A stretch of 64,000 nucleotides of DNA, taken from Hyphomicrobiales bacterium. GTDB lineage: Bacteria > Pseudomonadota > Alphaproteobacteria > Rhizobiales > Beijerinckiaceae. The DNA lies in contig SEEM01000015.1 in assembly GCA_004144595.1 (NCBI GenBank), forward strand, positions 1-64,000, in the 5' to 3' direction. Each line of letters starts with the position of its first letter. Positions within the stretch are counted from its first letter, which is position 1. Of the stretch, positions 17,479 to 26,673 are shown one piece after another. A program made the position numbers and the translations under genes. The notes beneath the pieces were generated by a model. It searched no databases. It was not told where the DNA came from and saw only the letters and a list, made by a program, of their open reading frames with translations.

Positions 17479-19422
17479 TCAGGCGACCTGACTGAAGCGG
17501 CCCGGCTTGCGCGAGCCGGCGCGCGCGCGCGCCGACCCCATCCGCCCCGTGGGAACACGGTTGCCGATCATGGGCAGCAAATCGTCCGCTGTCATCGGCC
17601 GGGCGAAAATATAGCCCTGAATGCCGTGGACGGCGTGCTTTTCGATGACGGTGAGCTGTTCCTGCGTCTCCACGCCCTCGACGATCAGCCGCAGCTTCAG
17701 GTCATGCGCGATCTGGGCGATCGCGTTCATCAGCGAATCCGCCTTGCGCGAGGTGCCGATCTCCTGGGTGAAGGCCTGGTCGATCTTGATCGTGTCGATC
17801 GGCAGATGCGCGAGATAGCTGAGCGAGGAGTAGCCCGTGCCGAAATCGTCGAGCGCGATCCGCACGCCGAGCGCGCGCAGCGCCACGAGGCGGGACACGA
17901 CATGGTCGGGATCGTCGATCAGCGAGCTCTCGGTGATCTCGATCGTCAGGCGCTGGGGATCGATGCCGCTCATCCTCAGCAGCGCCTCGACCACGCCGAC
18001 GATATCGTGGCCATGGTCGAACTGGCGGGCCGAGACATTGACGCTGACGCCGACGCTGCGGGGCCAGGACAGCGCCGCCCGGATGGCCTCGCCGAGCACC
18101 CAGGAGCCGAGCACGGTGATGAGCCCTGTCCGCTCGGCAAGCGGGATGAAGACCGCGGGGCTGACCATGCCGCGCCGCGGGTGGCGCCAGCGCAGCAGCG
18201 CCTCCGCCATCGTGGCCGTGCCGGAGCGGGGATTGTAGATCGGCTGGAAATGCAGTTCGAACTCGCCGCGGCGGATCGCGTCGCGCAGCTCGGTTTCGAG
18301 CGCAACGCCGTCTTCATGCTCGTTGCGAATGGCATCGGTATACATGACGAAGCGGTTCCTTCCGTCGAGCTTGGCCCGATAGAGCGCGATGTCGACGCAT
18401 TTCAGAGCCTCGTCGATCGACGGGGCGCAGCCGGCAGGCGCGATGCCCATGCTGGCCGTGGCGGTGACGTGGCGCCCGCCGATGACGCGCTGGCTGGCCA
18501 GCATCATCACCAGCCGGGCGGCGAGCGCACCCGCGCCCTCGGCATCGCGCGAGGTCGCGACCATGAATTCGTCGCCACCGGTGCGTGCCGCGATGTCGCC
18601 GATGCCGAGCTCCCCGATCAGGGTCTCGCTGAAGCCCTGCAGCAGCGCATCGCCGATGTCGTGGCCCAGGCTGTCATTGATGCTCTTGAAGCGGTCGATA
18701 TCGATCGAGATCAGGGTCACCGGGCGCCCGGAGGCGGCCATCTCCCGAATCGCGCGCATGAAGCCGCGGCGGTTGAAGAGGCTGGTGATCGTGTCGTTGA
18801 CGGCCAGATGCTCCAGCTCGCGCATCGTACGCAGGCGGGCGAGGAAGATCCTGTGGATCACCTGCGCGCTGGAGAAGGTCAGGACGGTGGTGAGCGCGAC
18901 TGAAAGCCCGATCACCAGATAGGCCGGGTCCCGCGTCGAGAGCAGGGCGAGCGTGAAAGGCGTCGCCGCGGCCAGCACCTGCACGCGGGTGATCACCGGG
19001 CGCGAGCTGTTGCGGCCGGAAATGCCGGCGAGATAGCCGATCGTCTGGGCGATCGCGAGCGCCGCGACGGGCTCGTAGGTATAGCGCAGGATGGCATAGC
19101 TGCCGAAGCCCGAGATCAGGGCGGCGGTCGACCAGGCGCCGGCCATGGCGAGGTTTTCCAGCGTGCCGATCTGGCCTTGCGTGGCCGTGGCGAGGTGGAT
19201 GCTCGTGTAATAGCGATGCGACAGGTAGCGGAACACGCCGATCGCGACCATCATCGCCGCCATGGCGTGGAAGGCGAGGTCGCCGCCCGTGAGCAGCGCG
19301 CTCGCCACCATCACCGCCGCGACCGTGACGGTGCCGATGAAGATCGTCCCGGGCGTGGCATAGAGCGCTGCCACCAGCTCCGATTTCATCGCGATGTCGT
19401 TCTCGTGAACGTCGACGATCAT
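17479..19422 (-). CDS. Membrane-bound diguanylate cyclase/phosphodiesterase (GGDEF-EAL)
   Basis: A 647-residue c-di-GMP enzyme. Residues ~15-195 hold about six membrane helices with no large periplasmic domain. The GGDEF domain (205-362) has an intact GGDEF at 282-286, but the inhibitory RxxD site is absent (GIGD at 273-276). The EAL domain (375-620) has EAL at 407-409, NVSARQF, EITES and DDFGTGYSSLSYL (525-537), and a late EGVET, all consistent with an active phosphodiesterase. It may therefore make and break c-di-GMP. It stands alone, starting with ATG 19422. Confidence 0.93.
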   Translation of the reverse strand: MIVDVHENDIAMKSELVAALYATPGTIFIGTVTVAAVMVASALLTGGDLAFHAMAAMMVAIGVFRYLSHRYYTSIHLATATQGQIGTLENLAMAGAWSTAALISGFGSYAILRYTYEPVAALAIAQTIGYLAGISGRNSSRPVITRVQVLAAATPFTLALLSTRDPAYLVIGLSVALTTVLTFSSAQVIHRIFLARLRTMRELEHLAVNDTITSLFNRRGFMRAIREMAASGRPVTLISIDIDRFKSINDSLGHDIGDALLQGFSETLIGELGIGDIAARTGGDEFMVATSRDAEGAGALAARLVMMLASQRVIGGRHVTATASMGIAPAGCAPSIDEALKCVDIALYRAKLDGRNRFVMYTDAIRNEHEDGVALETELRDAIRRGEFELHFQPIYNPRSGTATMAEALLRWRHPRRGMVSPAVFIPLAERTGLITVLGSWVLGEAIRAALSWPRSVGVSVNVSARQFDHGHDIVGVVEALLRMSGIDPQRLTIEITESSLIDDPDHVVSRLVALRALGVRIALDDFGTGYSSLSYLAHLPIDTIKIDQAFTQEIGTSRKADSLMNAIAQIAHDLKLRLIVEGVETQEQLTVIEKHAVHGIQGYIFARPMTADDLLPMIGNRVPTGRMGSARARAGSRKPGRFSQVA

Positions 19423-19551
19423 CAGGCGTCCCGTTGCTTTGCGAGCTGTTGCCCGCGCGAAATCCCATCCTCGCTAAAAATCTATTAAAGAACTGTATGT
19501 CGCTTTGGAGGTTTCGCCGACAAATTATGAAACGTCGCCGATATCGCGCGG

Positions 19552-21507
19552 TCAGCCCCGAAGCCGGTACTTGGCGAAACCTTCAGGCCCGTCTCCGGCC
19601 GGCTCGGCCTTCAGTCCCGCCGGCAGTTTTCCCGCCGCTGCGGGCGAGGTCAGGAAGGTCACGGTGACGCCGGAAGGCAGCGGCGCGAGCGACCAGTTGC
19701 CGTCGGCTTTCGGGTCAATGCTTTTCCTGCCCAGGATATGGCGCACGATCACGTCGCGGTTGAGATCGGGCGCCTCGAGCACCACCGTCGTCTTCGTGCC
19801 CGGGAAATTGCCGCCGCCCCCTGCGCGGTAGTTGTTGGTGACGATAAGAAAATCGGCCTTGTCATCGATCGGCTCGCCCGCAAAGGCGAGGTCGAGGATG
19901 CGGTGCGCGTCCGGTGCGACGAGCTTGCCGTCCGTGTCGTAGCGAGAGGCTTGCGTGACGTCGATCCGGTAGGTCACGCCGTCGATCACGTCGAAATTGA
20001 AGGCGGGGAAGGCGGGATCGATCAGCGGCTGCTCGTCGCTCTTCACCGGGTCGATCCGGTTGAAGATGCCGGCAGCCCGCTCCAGCCATTCCCTTACGTT
20101 CGATCCGCTTGTTTTCACGATCTGGACGGTGTTCGGGTAGAGATAGATGTCGGCGATATTCTTCAGCGCCAGCGGGCCGGCGGGAATATCGGTGTAGAAG
20201 GAAGGGCCGGAGCGCCCGCCGGACTTGAATGGCGCCGCGGCCGAGAGGATCGGCAGGTTCTTCCACCGCGTCTGCGCCATCAGCGGCCTGGCATAGGCGA
20301 TTTGCGCCTCGGCGACGATCTGGATCGAAGGATCGTCCGCCACCAGCGCGAAATAGGAATTGATCGGAGCGGCCGTGCTGCCGACCGGCTCGCGCATATA
20401 GGTGAGCGTCGCCTCGTGGTCCGCCTTGACGGCGGCCATAACCGCCGCTTCGGCTGTCGCTTTCGGCACGATCTTGCGATCGGGCGTGCGTTCGTAGATC
20501 GGCTTCGCCTCGACCTTGAAGTCGGCGATCCTCCAGCGCTCGCCGCGCTTCTCGAGCTCGAGGTCGACGATGCCGAGATGCGAGCCCCAGAAGCCGGGCT
20601 GGCAGGCCGGCTTGCCGTTGAGGGAACCCTTGACGTTGTCGACGCCGGCGATGCCGTCGAAGGATTTGCTGCCCGGAAAGACCAGATGCTGGTGCCCGGT
20701 CAGAATGACGTCGATGCCATCGATCTTCGACAGATGAAGCGCCGCGTTTTCCTCCATGCCGCGCCGCGTACCCCCGGCGATACCGGAATGGCAGAGCGCG
20801 ATGACGAGGTCGGGCTGGGCGTCGAGCAGGTCGGGCATATGCTTCTCTGCCGCGTCGACGATGTCGGTCGCGACGATCTTGCCGTCGAGATGGCCCTTGT
20901 CCCATTGCATGATTTGCGGCGGCACGAAGCCGATCACGCCGATCTGGAGCACATGCCGGTTGCCGGCCTCATCCTCGAAGCTCTGCTCGAACAGGCGCCA
21001 GGCATCGACCAGCGAACCGCCACCGACGCGCTCGACATTGGCGCAGACCATCGGGAATTCCGCCTTGGCGAGGCCGTGGTCAAGAAACTCCAACCCGTAG
21101 TTGAACTCATGATTGCCGAGCGTGCCGCAGAGATAGGGCAGGGCGTTCATCGCCGCGAGCATCGGATGGGTGTCGCCGGACTTGAGCCCCTTCTTGTAGG
21201 CGACATAATCGCCGAGCGAGGAGCCCTGCAGGAAATCGCCATTGTCGAAGAGCAGGCTGTTCTTGACGTCACTCTGAGCCGCCTTGATCAGGCTGGCGGT
21301 CTTGGCGAGGCCGACCGTATCGTCGGGGCCGTCACGGAAATAGTCGTAAGGTACGACGTTGACGTGGAGATCGGTGGTTTCGAGCACGCGCAGCTTGAGC
21401 TTTGCGGGGGTCTGCGCGGCGGCTGTCCCGGGAAGGGCGGCGCAGGCTGCGACGGCGGCTCCGGCCTTGAGCGTCTCGCGACGGTTGAGACGATGATCCC
21501 TGGCCAT
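19552..21507 (-). CDS. cpdB: 2',3'-cyclic-nucleotide 2'-phosphodiesterase/3'-nucleotidase
   Basis: A 651-residue periplasmic metallophosphoesterase that releases nucleosides and phosphate from cyclic nucleotides and 3'-nucleotides. The N-terminus carries a twin-arginine pattern (NRRETLK at 8-14) before a hydrophobic run ending near AAAQT at 29-33, so Tat export is likely. Metal motifs TTDLH (44-48), DNGDFLQG (88-95), GNHEFNYG (131-138) and a later GHQH are intact. The C-terminal 5'-nucleotidase domain (about 380-600) includes NNYRAGGGGNFPG. AGGAG lies before the ATG at 21507. A related UshA-type enzyme is the alternative. Confidence 0.9.
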   Translation of the reverse strand: MARDHRLNRRETLKAGAAVAACAALPGTAAAQTPAKLKLRVLETTDLHVNVVPYDYFRDGPDDTVGLAKTASLIKAAQSDVKNSLLFDNGDFLQGSSLGDYVAYKKGLKSGDTHPMLAAMNALPYLCGTLGNHEFNYGLEFLDHGLAKAEFPMVCANVERVGGGSLVDAWRLFEQSFEDEAGNRHVLQIGVIGFVPPQIMQWDKGHLDGKIVATDIVDAAEKHMPDLLDAQPDLVIALCHSGIAGGTRRGMEENAALHLSKIDGIDVILTGHQHLVFPGSKSFDGIAGVDNVKGSLNGKPACQPGFWGSHLGIVDLELEKRGERWRIADFKVEAKPIYERTPDRKIVPKATAEAAVMAAVKADHEATLTYMREPVGSTAAPINSYFALVADDPSIQIVAEAQIAYARPLMAQTRWKNLPILSAAAPFKSGGRSGPSFYTDIPAGPLALKNIADIYLYPNTVQIVKTSGSNVREWLERAAGIFNRIDPVKSDEQPLIDPAFPAFNFDVIDGVTYRIDVTQASRYDTDGKLVAPDAHRILDLAFAGEPIDDKADFLIVTNNYRAGGGGNFPGTKTTVVLEAPDLNRDVIVRHILGRKSIDPKADGNWSLAPLPSGVTVTFLTSPAAAGKLPAGLKAEPAGDGPEGFAKYRLRG

Positions 21508-21654
21508 GCCCGGCTCCTGCTATCCTTGCCGGGACAGGACGTTAGCATTGCGGCGCGGCCGTGACACAGGGAAGATGCCCGGTCCGCCCGACATTCGAAA
21601 GATGGTGAACGGAGATGGCGACAATCGGGATCGAAGGGCCTGCACGAAGCGCCC

Positions 21655-22509
21655 TCACGCCGGGTGATGGACGCCTTCCATGCGCACATGCCCGTCGGCG
21701 CCTTCGGTCCAACCCCGGATACTGCCATCGGCCTGCCGCTTCGCCTTCACGCGGAAGACTTCGCCGGCGATCAGCGGGCTCAAGCCTCGATAATCGAGCC
21801 GGATCGGCGCAGCGTCCGTCAATGTCGCGATGATGTTGGCGATCAGCGTCGCCTGGATTGGCCCGTGCACGACGAGGCCGGCATAGCCCTCCGTCCCGGT
21901 CGCATAGGGGAAATCGTAGTGGATGCGATGGCCATTGAAGGTCAGGGCCGAGTAGCGGAACAGCAATAGCGGGCTGCCTTCGACCTCCCAGGTGAGATCG
22001 GCGGGGTCGCCATCGGCCGCCGGGCCGGGCGCTCCGGCTGCGGCCGCACCCGGCTGCGCCGCCTCGCGATAGACGATGTCGTGACGCTCGCGCAGCGCCA
22101 GGCCGCGCTCGGTCGCGTAGTCATGATGGATGGCGACGAAGCAGAGCGGGCCGCTGCGCCCCTCCTTGTAGGTGATGTCGCCGATCCGGGAGCGTCGCGT
22201 GACATGGTCGCCCTCGCGCAGGGGCGACAGCGTCTCGATCCGTCCCCCAGCCCACATCCGCCGCGGAAGCGGCACCGGCGGCAGGAACTCGCCCTTGGCG
22301 GCGTGGCCATCGGGTCCGCAGGCCTCGATATCGGAGATCGGAGGTGCCAGGCACCAGTGCAGCGCCAAGGGGGCCTCACCCGCACCATGAGGTGCGAGAT
22401 GGCGGCCGAACGTGGCGGCAAAGCTCTGCACCAGCCTCGGCGTGACGATGTCCTGCGCCTCCTCTGTCCTGCCGGTCCAACTCGAGAGCCGGGCGATGTC
22501 GATGCTCAT
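21655..22509 (-). CDS. MaoC/FAS1-like hydratase, mesaconyl-C4-CoA or itaconyl-CoA hydratase type
   Basis: A 284-residue double hot-dog dehydratase of the HTD2/MaoC family. The N-terminal half holds LHWCLAPP, the conserved LPRRMWAGGRIE and the GDHVTRRSRI segment. The C-terminal half holds FRYSALTFNGHRIHYDFPYA and the VVHGPIQATLI segment, where the catalytic Asp/His region lies. Close length relatives include mesaconyl-C4-CoA hydratase of the 3-hydroxypropionate bicycle and itaconyl-CoA hydratase. The ATG at 22509 overlaps the stop of the CoA-transferase gene by 4 bases. That coupling supports a CoA-ester substrate made by the partner. The exact substrate is inference. Confidence 0.82.
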   Translation of the reverse strand: MSIDIARLSSWTGRTEEAQDIVTPRLVQSFAATFGRHLAPHGAGEAPLALHWCLAPPISDIEACGPDGHAAKGEFLPPVPLPRRMWAGGRIETLSPLREGDHVTRRSRIGDITYKEGRSGPLCFVAIHHDYATERGLALRERHDIVYREAAQPGAAAAGAPGPAADGDPADLTWEVEGSPLLLFRYSALTFNGHRIHYDFPYATGTEGYAGLVVHGPIQATLIANIIATLTDAAPIRLDYRGLSPLIAGEVFRVKAKRQADGSIRGWTEGADGHVRMEGVHHPA

Positions 22510-23651
22510 GATGGGCTTTCCTCGGTCTGATGGGCGAATTCGGCGCGCAACGCTGCGTCGTGCTGGCCAAGCGCGGGCACGGGCCGCATCACGACGCGTC
22601 GGCCATCGACCACGACCGAAGGTGCCAGCACCTCGACTGGGCCGTTCGGTGTTGGGACGGGCAGGGCTGTCGCCGCCGGATGGTCGATCAGCCCCCCGAC
22701 AGTCGAGACCGTGCCATAGGCGATGGCATCCCGGTCGAGCGCGGTGGCGATATCGGCGAATCGCCGCCGGCCTAGCAGCGCCTGCACAGCGCCATCGAGC
22801 AGGGCGCGTTCCTTCACCCGCAGCACGTTCGAGGCAAAGCGCGGATCGCCGGCCAGCTCCGGGCTTTCGAGCACGTCGCGGGCGAAGGTTTGCCATTCCC
22901 GCTCGCTCTGGATCGAGACAAGCACTTCGCCATCGAGCAGGGAGAACACGCCATAGGGCGCAATCGAGGGATGGGCGAGCCCGACCCGCGCCGGCTCGAT
23001 GCCGCCATAGCGGCGCGTGAGATAGGGCACGTTCATCAGCTCGGCGAGCGTGTCGAACAGCGAGAGCGCGATCGCTGAGCCCGCGCCGGTGCGTGCCCGC
23101 TTCAGCAGGGCTTCGAGGATCGCGGCATAGGCCGCCTGTCCGGTCGCGATATCGGCGATCGAGATGCCGATGCGCGAGGGGCCGGATTCAGCTGTGCCGG
23201 TGATCGCCGAGAGGCCCGATTCCGCCTGGATGAGCAGGTCGTAGGCCTTGCGCCGCTCATGTGGCGTGCCCGGCGCATAGCCGGAGATGTCGCAGGTGAT
23301 GAGGCGGAGGTGGCGCTGCCGGAGCGTCGCGCTGCCGAGCCCGAGCCGCTCGGTGGCGCCGGGCGCGAGATTCTGGATGAAGATATCGGCCGACGCGACC
23401 ATCGCCTCGACCAGCGCGAGGTCCTCCGGCTGCCGCAGGTCGACCCGGCAGGATTCCTTGCCGCGGTTGATCCAGACGAAATACGAGGACTGCCCCTTGG
23501 CGAAGCCGTCATAGCCGCGCGCGAAGTCGCCCTCAGGCCGCTCCAGCTTGATGACGCGCGCCCCGGCATCGGCGAGCTTGCAGCTCGCGACCGGCGCGGC
23601 CACCGCCTGTTCCAGCGCGACCACGACGATTCCTTCGAGCGCATTCGACAT
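22506..23651 (-). CDS. CaiB/BaiF family (type III) CoA-transferase
   Basis: A 381-residue CoA-transferase. Hallmarks are ALEQAVAAPVASCKLADAGARVIKLE near the N-terminus, the segment SSYFVWINRGKESCRVDL, and the ILQ-type region IFIQNLAPGATERLGL. ICDISGY-like LITCDISGY and AYDLLIQAESGLSAITG follow, the latter holding the catalytic aspartate region (YD). The ATG at 23651 is chosen because GAGGAA lies 8 bases upstream, while the nearer ATG six bases before it is too close. It is coupled to the hydratase gene. Possible substrates are mesaconate, itaconate, citramalate or succinate. I cannot choose between them. Confidence 0.87.
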   Translation of the reverse strand: MSNALEGIVVVALEQAVAAPVASCKLADAGARVIKLERPEGDFARGYDGFAKGQSSYFVWINRGKESCRVDLRQPEDLALVEAMVASADIFIQNLAPGATERLGLGSATLRQRHLRLITCDISGYAPGTPHERRKAYDLLIQAESGLSAITGTAESGPSRIGISIADIATGQAAYAAILEALLKRARTGAGSAIALSLFDTLAELMNVPYLTRRYGGIEPARVGLAHPSIAPYGVFSLLDGEVLVSIQSEREWQTFARDVLESPELAGDPRFASNVLRVKERALLDGAVQALLGRRRFADIATALDRDAIAYGTVSTVGGLIDHPAATALPVPTPNGPVEVLAPSVVVDGRRVVMRPVPALGQHDAALRAEFAHQTEESPS

Positions 23652-23882
23652 CGGCATTTCCTCAAGAGGCGGGAGAGGAAGAGCGCCCAGCGACAGCCAA
23701 GTCAAATGGATGCCGGCGGGATTGCGGAAGCGCGAATAGGGCGCCTCTGCCCGCCTCCGCGAACAAAGGCGAAGTGCATCTGTACGAATGCGAACCCAAC
23801 TTGAATCAGTCTGTCATGAGTGGACGCCATGTCCTTGGCAGATGAGCGAAATCATCTCGATTGCAGGCTTGAGAGCCGCGCA

Positions 23883-25007
23883 TCACATCCTGACGATGTG
23901 CCGGATCGTGCGGCCTTCGTTGAGCGCGTCGAAACCTTCGTTGATCTCGTCCAGGCTGCCCGAACTGGTCCAAAGCTTGTCCACGGCCAGCCGCCCGCGC
24001 TGGTAGAGCTCGATGAAGCGCGGGATGTCGCGCGAGGGAACGCAGGAGCCGACATAGGAGCCCTTCAGCGTGCGTTCTTCGGCGACGAGCCTCACTGGCG
24101 AGAGCGACAGCGTATGGGCGGGGTTGGCGAGGCCCGCCGTCGTCGTCGTGCCACCGCGCCTTGTGATCTGGTAGGCGAGGTCGAGCGCCCTGACCGAGCC
24201 GGCCATCTCCAGCCCGTGATCGACACCACCCTTGGTCGCGGCGCGAATGGCTTCGACCGCATCGGGCGTGTCGGCCTTGAAGGCATCGGTCGCGCCAAGT
24301 GCCAGCGCCAGGTCGAGCTTGTCCTGCGCGAGATCGACGGCGATGACGCGCGAGGCGCCGCACGCGATGGCACCGAGCAGGGCCGAGAGCCCGACGCCGC
24401 CGAGCCCGACCACCGCGACCGTCTCGCCGGCCTTGATCCGCGCCGTGTTCACGGCGGCGCCGACGCCAGTCAGCACCGCGCAGCCGAAGAGCGCCGCGAT
24501 CTCGTGCGGGATATCCGCCTCGATCTTGACCAGCGAGCGGCGCGAGATCACCGCGTGCTCCGCGAAGGCGGAAACGCCGATATGGTGATGCACCGGCTGG
24601 CCGGAGACCGAGAGCCTGCGCCCGCCGCCGAGCATCTCGCCGCGCCCGTTGGCGGCGTTGCCCGGCTCGCAGAGGGCCGGGCGCCCTTCGGCGCAGGGCG
24701 CGCAATGCCCGCAGGACGGCACGAACACCATCACCACCCGGTCGCCGGGTTGGAGATCGTCGACGCCTTCGCCGGTCTCGACGACCTCGCCGGCCGCCTC
24801 ATGGCCCAGCACCATCGGCACGGGGCGCAGGCGGTTGCCATCGATCACCGAAAGGTCGGAATGGCACAGGCCCGCCGCACGGATACGCACCAGCACCTCG
24901 TCGCGGCCAGGTGGAGCAAGATCGAGCTCCTCGATCCGCAGCGGGCGGCTCTGCGCATAGGGCGCAGCAACCGGGCTGGCGTTCAGGACGGCGGCGCGAA
25001 TCTTCAT
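23883..25007 (-). CDS. Zinc-dependent alcohol dehydrogenase (MDR family)
   Basis: A 374-residue NAD(P)-dependent dehydrogenase. The catalytic zinc ligands are C48 (GLCHSD), H69-E70 (LGHEAAG) and the later FGCAV cysteine. The structural zinc site is complete, with cysteines at 99, 102, 105 and 113. The Rossmann motif GLGGVGLSALLGA is intact. It resembles class III-type and aryl-alcohol dehydrogenases. The start ATG at 25007 is clear. It lies between the Liv importer genes and the CoA-transferase pair on the same strand, and might oxidise an alcohol taken up by that importer. This link is inference. Confidence 0.88.
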   Translation of the reverse strand: MKIRAAVLNASPVAAPYAQSRPLRIEELDLAPPGRDEVLVRIRAAGLCHSDLSVIDGNRLRPVPMVLGHEAAGEVVETGEGVDDLQPGDRVVMVFVPSCGHCAPCAEGRPALCEPGNAANGRGEMLGGGRRLSVSGQPVHHHIGVSAFAEHAVISRRSLVKIEADIPHEIAALFGCAVLTGVGAAVNTARIKAGETVAVVGLGGVGLSALLGAIACGASRVIAVDLAQDKLDLALALGATDAFKADTPDAVEAIRAATKGGVDHGLEMAGSVRALDLAYQITRRGGTTTTAGLANPAHTLSLSPVRLVAEERTLKGSYVGSCVPSRDIPRFIELYQRGRLAVDKLWTSSGSLDEINEGFDALNEGRTIRHIVRM

Positions 25008-25090
25008 GAACGCAGGGCTCCAGTCTCATAGGCGATCGCTATCCCGACAGGAGAGGGCGCCGCTGTCAAAGCCTGACGCGTGCGCCGCCG

Positions 25091-25828
25091 TCAGGCCACC
25101 TCGCTTAGCGTGCCGCCCAGGAAGAGCTGCCCGATACGCGGATCGGCGAGGATCTCGGCCGCCGGCCCCTGCATGCGCGTGCGGCCGAGTTCGAGCACCA
25201 GCCCCTCGTCGGAAATCTCCAGCGCCGAGCGGGCATTCTGCTCGACCATCAGGATCGAGACGCCCTTGGCGCGCAGGTCTTTGAGGATGCCGAAGGTCTC
25301 CTGCACCATCAGCGGCGAGAGGCCGATCGAGGGCTCGTCGATCAGCACGAGCTTGGGATCGAGCAGCAGGCCGCGCACGATCTCGAGCTGCTTCTGCTCG
25401 CCGCCGGACAGCGTCGACGCCTGCTGGCCGGCCTTGGCGCGGAGCGCCGGAAAGCGGTCGAGCGCTGCCTCCAGCCGCTGGGGCATGTCGGTGATGCCCG
25501 AGCCTGAGGCGACGGTGCCGAGCTCGATATTGTGGCGCACCGACAGCTCCGGGAAGATGTTGCGCCCCTGCGGCACGTAGCAGATGCCGGCTTCGAGGAG
25601 CTTCCGCTGGCTCCAGCCGGTGATGTCCCGCCCATCGAAGCGGATGCGGCCCTCGCGCAGCTTGAGCAGGCCGAAGATCGCCTTGAACACGGTCGACTTG
25701 CCGGCCCCGTTCGGGCCGATGACGGTGGTGATCGCGCCGCGCTTCACTGCGAATGAGGTGCCGTTCAGGATGGTCATGGCGCCATAGCCGCCGACCACGC
25801 CGTCGAGTTCGAGGATGGGGGTGCTCAT
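25091..25828 (-). CDS. livF: Branched-chain amino acid-type ABC transporter, ATP-binding protein LivF
   Basis: A 245-residue ATPase of the HAAT family. Walker A GPNGAGKST, the Q-loop VPQGRNIFPELSV, the signature LSGGEQKQLEI and Walker B LVLIDEPSIGL are intact. The ATG at 25828 is the true start. The frame stays open upstream only because it reads through the REP-like repeat at 25850-25924 (giving an MLGLDPSIS peptide). It is the last gene of the five-gene Liv set. Substrates of such importers include amino acids, amides and organic acids. Confidence 0.93.
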   Translation of the reverse strand: MSTPILELDGVVGGYGAMTILNGTSFAVKRGAITTVIGPNGAGKSTVFKAIFGLLKLREGRIRFDGRDITGWSQRKLLEAGICYVPQGRNIFPELSVRHNIELGTVASGSGITDMPQRLEAALDRFPALRAKAGQQASTLSGGEQKQLEIVRGLLLDPKLVLIDEPSIGLSPLMVQETFGILKDLRAKGVSILMVEQNARSALEISDEGLVLELGRTRMQGPAAEILADPRIGQLFLGGTLSEVA

Positions 25829-25849
25829 TCCTTGCTCCGTCCCTTCAGC

Positions 25850-25924
25850 GTCATTCTCGGGCGAAGCGCAGCGCAGACCCGAGAATCTCTTGCAGGAGAT
25901 GCTCGGGTCAAGCCCGAGCATGAC
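25850..25924. repeat. REP-like palindromic repeat, copy B
   Basis: A 75-base element in the same orientation as copy A. It starts GTCATTCTCGGGCGAAGC and ends with the hairpin ATGCTCGGG/CCCGAGCAT followed by AC. It separates livG from livF inside an operon, so it may lower livF expression or protect upstream mRNA from decay. Confidence 0.85.
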
Positions 25925-25929
25925 GAGCC

Positions 25930-26673
25930 CTAGTGGCCCAGATAGGCTTCGATCACGGCCGGGTTGGCGCGGACCTCGGCCGGCGTGCCCTCGGCCAGTA
26001 TCTCGCCTTCGGCAAGCACGATCACGCGCGTGCAGAGCGACATGACAAAATCCATGTTGTGCTCGATCACCACGAAGGTCGCTCCTTGCTCGGCATTGAT
26101 GGCGCGGAGCCGCTCCTTGAGGTCGCCCAGCATGGTCAGGTTGACGCCGCCGGCTGGCTCGTCGAGCAGCACGAGACGCGGGCCCGCCATGAAGGCCATC
26201 GCCGCGTCGAGCAGTTTCTGCTGGCCGTAGGACAGGCCGCCGGCCTTGGCTTCCGCGAGATGGCCGAGCTTGAAGAAGCCGATCATCTGCTCGGCCTTGT
26301 CGGTGAGCCCGGCATCGCGCGCGCCGAACAGGCGCCCGAGCATCGAGCCCTGATGCTCCTGTCCGGCGAGGATCAGGTTCTCGCGCACCGAGAGTTCCGG
26401 GAAGACCTGCAGCAGCTGGAAGGTACGGCTGACGCCGAGGCGGTTGAGCGCTGACGGACGCATATTGGTGACGTCGCGGCCGTCAAGCTTCACCGCGCCT
26501 TGCGTCGGTTCGAGTTGGCCGAGGATGCAGTTGAACAGGGTCGACTTGCCGCAGCCATTGGGCCCGATGATGCCGAGAATCTCGCCCTCGTTCACGGAAA
26601 ACGAGACGCCGTTGACGGCCTTGATGCCGCCGAAGGCCTTGTGCAGGTCGTGGACTTCGAGGACCGGGCTCAT
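25930..26673 (-). CDS. livG: Branched-chain amino acid-type ABC transporter, ATP-binding protein LivG
   Basis: A 247-residue ATPase, the partner of LivF. Walker A GPNGCGKST, signature LSYGQQKLLDAA, Walker B LVLLDEPAGGV with the LivG-type AGGVN sequence, and the H-loop VIEHNMDFV are intact. The C-terminal EAYLGH end is typical. The ATG at 26673 overlaps the stop of livM by 4 bases. LivF follows only after a REP-like repeat. Confidence 0.93.
   Translation of the reverse strand: MSPVLEVHDLHKAFGGIKAVNGVSFSVNEGEILGIIGPNGCGKSTLFNCILGQLEPTQGAVKLDGRDVTNMRPSALNRLGVSRTFQLLQVFPELSVRENLILAGQEHQGSMLGRLFGARDAGLTDKAEQMIGFFKLGHLAEAKAGGLSYGQQKLLDAAMAFMAGPRLVLLDEPAGGVNLTMLGDLKERLRAINAEQGATFVVIEHNMDFVMSLCTRVIVLAEGEILAEGTPAEVRANPAVIEAYLGH

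Noticed and set aside
25829..25921. Possible longer LivF N-terminus beginning MLGLDPSIS.
   Set aside because: The extra codons are a translation of the REP-like repeat. The true start is the ATG at 25828, where homology to LivF begins.
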